A program made the translations under genes and the position numbers. From positions 1 to 9,358 of the forward strand of contig CANCEQ010000123.1 of the NCBI GenBank assembly GCA_947375085.1: a DNA stretch of 9,358 bases. Direction: 5' to 3'. Source of the DNA: Flavobacteriales bacterium. Its GTDB lineage: Bacteria; Bacteroidota; Bacteroidia; Flavobacteriales; Crocinitomicaceae. Below, in pieces: positions 7,601 to 9,358 of the stretch; position 1 is the first letter of the stretch, and the number at the start of each line of letters is the position of its first letter. A model generated the notes under the pieces. It searched no databases. It was not told the origin of the DNA and saw only the letters and a program-made list of their open reading frames with translations.

Positions 7601-8062
7601 AATTGAAGTAGTATAAACAGAACTATTGGCTCCTATTCCAATAACAAATGTTTCATCAAGTGTACCATCAGCATTTAAACGAGCGATTCTATTTATAGAA
7701 ACACCATTGTATTTAGTAAAATCCCCACAAATGATTATTTTTCCATCGTTTTGAACACTAATTTTATAAATAGCCGCGTTTGCACCTAAACCGCTATTAA
7801 ACAACCTATCGATAGTGCCATCTGAATTAATTCGAGCGATTCTATTTGTCAAAACACCCCTATAAGAAGTAAAATTTCCACCTATTAAAATTTTACCATC
7901 ATTTTGAATTATTGTTGAATTAATTAACCCATTCGTTCCAGGATCACCAACGCCTAAATCTTTTGAATTAAAACTTGGGTCATTTGCTCCTAATTGAGCA
8001 ACAATTTGAAAACAGAAAATAGTGATAAATAGGATAGTCGTACAGAAAATTTTGATTTTCAT
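4607..8062 (-). CDS. Secreted delta-60 repeat protein with cysteine-module repeats and T9SS type A sorting domain
   Basis: The 1151-residue product begins with a Sec signal peptide (hydrophobic core about 5-20, likely cut after Ala22). Residues about 28-754 hold 14 copies of a roughly 50-residue delta-60 repeat, each with a core like QNDGKILIGGNF, then ARLNSDGTLD and F. Residues about 760-998 hold five roughly 49-residue modules, each with a Cys, a WFGNTYTTSG-like stretch and GCDSTITLNL. Residues about 1000-1078 look Ig-like (ATYQWLDC, NGCSDTSSC). Residues about 1079-1151 are a T9SS type A sorting domain, opening ISIYPNPTSNELFI and including GQVIYQG and APGVYVVKL. The protein should be exported by Sec, crosses the outer membrane by T9SS and is anchored or released at the surface. 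The delta-60 region is predicted all-beta and propeller-like. No catalytic motif is seen; adhesion or binding is inference. It is convergent with the dehydrogenase gene and divergent from hemL, so it is probably monocistronic. Confidence 0.93.
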   Translation of the reverse strand: MKIKIFCTTILFITIFCFQIVAQLGANDPSFNSKDLGVGDPGTNGLINSTIIQNDGKILIGGNFTSYRGVLTNRIARINSDGTIDRLFNSGLGANAAIYKISVQNDGKIIICGDFTKYNGVSINRIARLNADGTLDETFVIGIGANSSVYTTSIQNDGKIIVGGNFTEFNSITRNYIARINSDGSVDNSFVGASVINANVNSSTIQSDGKIIITGNFKTNVSNIPNRNRVARLNSDGTLDATFTPTNGADATVSISTIQNDGKILIGGHFTSYNDAFVFRLVRLNTDGSLDNTFRYTGSTSSPNRNYFVSSIVIQSDGKMMVGGTFLKSDGSIDNSVIRINSDGSVDNTFIPDLGTNGSVSSISLQQDGKILIGGNFTSYNNKGRSYIARLNSDGVLDSTFLKEVVGDFVKKIALQQDGKILIGGGFTSYNGEACNSIARLNSDGSIDHTFNSGDGANSTIQAIAIQADGKILIGGKFTVFNSLARNYITRLNADGSVDTTFKIGLGSNGYVQSIAVQNDGNIILGGCFSSFNGYTKNNIVRLFSDGTIDSSFDFGTGANGCVNSIVLQNDGKIIVCGNFTKYDVLTNKNILRLDSDGFLDITFRPAKEVNGNIQNVAVYSDGKIIVSGLFFNSSLNRQLNGIIKLNTNGSLDNTFNSTLSAEDYINPQTIYSLDLLKDGKIVIGGCFTSCQSRTRNKLAVIDQNGNLDASYDFAVGADDNVNTIAVQCDGKILIGGNFNSFNGLTRSRITRILNSSTIYDTACNNYVWYGTTYSTSGIYTHILKTTSGCDSTVILNLHLKSTGSTKNITTCDTYTWFGNAYTTSGIYQYILTNKVGCDSTITLNLTINKSSTSSQNITSCNSYTWFGNTYTTSGTHTHILINKVGCDSTITLNLTINKSSTSSQNITSCNSYIWFGNTYTTSGIHTHIVPNKAGCDSTITLNLTIKNSSASTQNVTACNNFKWFGTNFKNSGTYLYVLTNKAGCDSTITLNLTINLLDTTVAIDHSIFTPNVSGATYQWLDCSNGNQPINGATAQSYTALNKTHEYAVIITKNGCSDTSSCLKVSTLGLNSLDQFIGISIYPNPTSNELFIVNQESTKNHFEILNAVGQVIYQGEVTDKTKVETNHFAPGVYVVKLENEKGASYQKVVKE
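4610..4828 (-). other. T9SS type A C-terminal sorting domain
   Basis: Residues 1079-1151 match the type A sorting signal pattern: an opening YPNPTSNEL, a central hydrophobic NAVGQVIYQ, then the conserved PGVYVVKLE and a terminal basic KVVKE. In the family this directs passage through the type IX translocon and is usually removed at the surface by the sortase-like PorU. It predicts that the rest of the genome encodes the Por/Gld/Spr machinery, which is not in this window. Confidence 0.9.
5069..5785 (-). repeat. Five tandem two-cysteine modules, 144-147 bp period
   Basis: The first cysteines of the modules lie at residues 764, 812, 861, 910 and 959, and the second at 790, 838, 887, 936 and 985, so each pair is separated by 25 residues and may form an intra-module disulfide outside the cell. 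Period is 48 then 49, 49, 49 codons. Positions 5323-5383 and 5470-5530 are identical over 61 bp, and 5097-5122 matches 5244-5269 over 26 bp, showing recent duplication or gene conversion. Confidence 0.9.
5801..7981 (-). repeat. Fourteen tandem delta-60 repeats (about 50 codons each)
   Basis: DGK/DGN cores recur 14 times from residue 55 onward, most spaced 49-53 residues and a few 54-57. The coding DNA is also visibly periodic. Repeats 7 and 8 share 28 identical nucleotides (6795-6822 and 6945-6972, 150 bp apart). The final copy stops at RITRIL (749-754) and lacks the usual DGxLDxxF...G half, while the mature N-terminus opens with exactly that half (DPSFNS...GTNGLINS). Confidence 0.9.
7997..8062 (-). 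other. Signal peptide of the delta-60 repeat protein
   Basis: The first 22 residues have Lys2 and Lys4 followed by a hydrophobic core (IFCTTILFITIFCFQIV). They end in Ile-Val-Ala before Gln23, a reasonable signal peptidase I site. No lipobox Cys is placed at a mature +1 position, so this is not a lipoprotein. The start at 8062 is supported by this N-terminus. Confidence 0.85.
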
Positions 8063-8101
8063 GTTAAGTCAATTTGAGTTATACTTTATTTTTATGTGGG
8101 A

Positions 8102-8109
8102 CAAAAGTA
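8102..8109 (-). promoter_or_regulatory. Candidate -7 box for the delta-60 repeat gene
   Basis: TACTTTTG on the minus strand matches TAnnTTTG and would start transcription near 8095, leaving a leader of about 33 nt. No clean TTG lies 17-20 bp upstream. The region where it should sit is bordered by the inverted repeat at 8127-8155, so the promoter may be weak or need an activator. Confidence 0.4.
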
Positions 8110-8126
8110 ATAAATTTATAATAACA

Positions 8127-8155
8127 TAATTGTTAAAGCATACTTTTAACAATTA
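8127..8155. repeat. Perfect 11-bp inverted repeat between divergent promoters
   Basis: TAATTGTTAAA (8127-8137), a 7-nt spacer (8138-8144) and TTTAACAATTA (8145-8155) form a perfect inverted repeat. It sits between the -7 box of the delta-60 gene (17 bp away) and that of hemL (21 bp away), covering the likely -33 region of both. As an operator it could control both genes. A terminator role is unlikely between divergent starts. Confidence 0.6.
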
Positions 8156-8176
8156 GGAGTTTTGTAAACCGCTTAT

Positions 8177-8184
8177 TACATTTG
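8177..8184 (+). promoter_or_regulatory. Candidate -7 box for hemL
   Basis: TACATTTG matches TAnnTTTG. Transcription would begin near 8190, with a leader of about 15 nt. The -33 partner is unclear: TTTG at 8161-8164 is too close (12-bp spacer) and TTA at 8153-8155 is a weak match at 21 bp, inside the inverted repeat. Confidence 0.45.
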
Positions 8185-8205
8185 CACTACTAAAACAAAT
8201 AGCAA

Positions 8206-9358
8206 ATGGCAACAAAACATACCTTAAAAAGAAGCGAATCAGAAGCTTTATTTGAAACTTCAAAAACGTATTTTCCTGGTGGAGTTAATTCACCGGTAAG
8301 AGCATTCAAATCTGTCGATGGCGCTCCATTGTTTATGAAAAAGGGAGATGGTTGTCATATTTGGGATGAAGATGGAAATAAATTCATCGATTTTTGTTGT
8401 AGTTGGGGACCGCTTATTTTAGGTCATAATCACCCAAAAGTATTTGAAAAAGTAGTAGAAACATTGAAAAATGGTTCAAGCTTTGGTGCACCAACACGTT
8501 TAGAAAATGAGTTGGCTGAATTGATTCTTTCTAAAAATCCATTCATTGAAAAAATTCGTTTTGTAAGTTCTGGAACTGAAGCGGTTATGTCAGCTATTCG
8601 TTTGGCACGTGGTTATACAAAGAAAAACAAAGTCTTAAAATTCGAAGGTTGTTACCACGGTCACGTTGATTCGATGTTGGTAAAAGCGGGAAGTGGATTG
8701 GTAACATTCGGAACTTCATCTACAAGTGAAGGAATTCCAGAAAGTTACATCAACGAAACATTGGTGGTTGAATTAAATGATATTGATGCTTTACGCAAAT
8801 GCATCGAACAATACAAAGATGAAATTGCGTGTGCAATCATTGAACCAATTCCAGCAAACAACGGATTATTATTACAAGAATTAACGTTCTTGAAAGAGTT
8901 AAGAAAATTATGTACTGAAAATAACATCTTATTGTTTTTTGACGAAGTAATTTCTGGTTTCAGAGTTGCCTTTTCAGGTGCTGCTGAATTATATGACATT
9001 ACTCCAGACATTGTAACCTATGGAAAAATCATCGGTGGAGGTTTACCTGTAGGAGCATACGGAGCAAAAGCACATATTATGGCGAGTATTTCTCCTGATG
9101 GACCTGTTTATCAAGCTGGTACATTATCTGGAAACCCAGTTGCAATGGCTGCTGGAATTGCCTCTTTAACAGAATTAGCAAAGCCTGGTTTCTACGAAGA
9201 CCAAAAAGAAAGAACAGAATATTTTGTCAATTTGGTGAATACACACGCAAAATCAAAAGGATATAACTTTGAATTAGTAACGATTGGTTCTATTTTCTGG
9301 TTATCATTTGATGGAAAAAAACACATTCGTAAAGCAGGTGAAATCAATCCAGACATGA
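8206..9358 (+). CDS. hemL: Glutamate-1-semialdehyde 2,1-aminomutase; partial, C-terminus off right edge
   Basis: This reading frame is open for 384 codons from the ATG at 8206 to the right edge; the family is usually about 430 residues, so roughly the last tenth is missing. A TAG at 8200-8202 in the same frame fixes the start. It is a fold-type I PLP enzyme that converts glutamate-1-semialdehyde to 5-aminolevulinate in the C5 route to heme and other tetrapyrroles, in the cytosol. Visible signatures are FPGGVNSPVRAF near the N-terminus, SSGTEAVMSAIRLAR (from 121), GCYHGHVDS (148-156), LFFDEVISGFR with cofactor-binding Asp246, and YGKIIGGGLPVGAYG with Lys274 as the PLP Schiff-base lysine. GTLSGNPVAMAAG follows. 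These features separate it from ordinary class III aminotransferases. It is divergent from the repeat-protein gene. The A-rich leader has no Shine-Dalgarno sequence. Confidence 0.97.
   Translation, partial: MATKHTLKRSESEALFETSKTYFPGGVNSPVRAFKSVDGAPLFMKKGDGCHIWDEDGNKFIDFCCSWGPLILGHNHPKVFEKVVETLKNGSSFGAPTRLENELAELILSKNPFIEKIRFVSSGTEAVMSAIRLARGYTKKNKVLKFEGCYHGHVDSMLVKAGSGLVTFGTSSTSEGIPESYINETLVVELNDIDALRKCIEQYKDEIACAIIEPIPANNGLLLQELTFLKELRKLCTENNILLFFDEVISGFRVAFSGAAELYDITPDIVTYGKIIGGGLPVGAYGAKAHIMASISPDGPVYQAGTLSGNPVAMAAGIASLTELAKPGFYEDQKERTEYFVNLVNTHAKSKGYNFELVTIGSIFWLSFDGKKHIRKAGEINPDM

Noticed and set aside
8127..8155. Rho-independent terminator
   Set aside because: The stem is AT-rich and lies between two divergent starts with no gene ending there.
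8745..9011. Minus-strand open frame of 88 codons
   Set aside because: It is antisense to conserved hemL sequence including the region just before the PLP lysine.

Overview
The window looks like chromosomal DNA of a Bacteroidota bacterium, most likely order Flavobacteriales. Four things point that way: strong AT richness, translation starts with A-rich leaders and no clear Shine-Dalgarno sequence, promoters with the TAnnTTTG -7 box, and a large secreted protein ending in a type IX secretion (T9SS) type A sorting domain. The genus cannot be fixed from sequence reading alone. No mobile element, CRISPR array, tRNA or rRNA is visible.

Layout, left to right. (1) Positions 1-2103, minus strand: a Kef/NapA-like cation:proton antiporter with a cytosolic universal-stress-like C-terminal region, cut by the left window edge. 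(2) 2104-2245: a 142-bp divergent intergenic region with a promoter in each direction and a 17-bp palindrome. (3) 2246-4546, plus strand: a two-gene operon, MgtE magnesium channel followed after 12 bp by a D-2-hydroxyacid dehydrogenase of the phosphoglycerate dehydrogenase-like group. (4) 4547-4606: a 60-bp convergent gap filled by a composite GC-rich hairpin/REP-like element. (5) 4607-8062, minus strand: a 1151-residue secreted protein made of a signal peptide, 14 delta-60 repeats, five roughly 49-residue two-cysteine modules, an Ig-like linker and a T9SS sorting domain. (6) 8063-8205: a divergent intergenic region with an 11-bp-arm perfect inverted repeat between two candidate -7 boxes. (7) 8206 to the right edge, plus strand: hemL, glutamate-1-semialdehyde aminomutase of tetrapyrrole synthesis, cut by the edge.

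Functionally this is mostly housekeeping: monovalent cation/pH homeostasis and Mg2+ uptake transcribed divergently from one short region, a dehydrogenase carried with mgtE, and heme precursor synthesis. The accessory part is the large repeat protein. Its N-terminus and last delta-60 repeat look like complementary halves of one blade, which suggests ring closure of a beta-propeller. Its cysteine modules show near-identical DNA, indicating recent internal duplication or gene conversion. I did not find convincing evidence of a wholly new multi-gene system. The best leads are the repeat protein's architecture, the composite hairpin element, and the two palindromes over divergent promoters.
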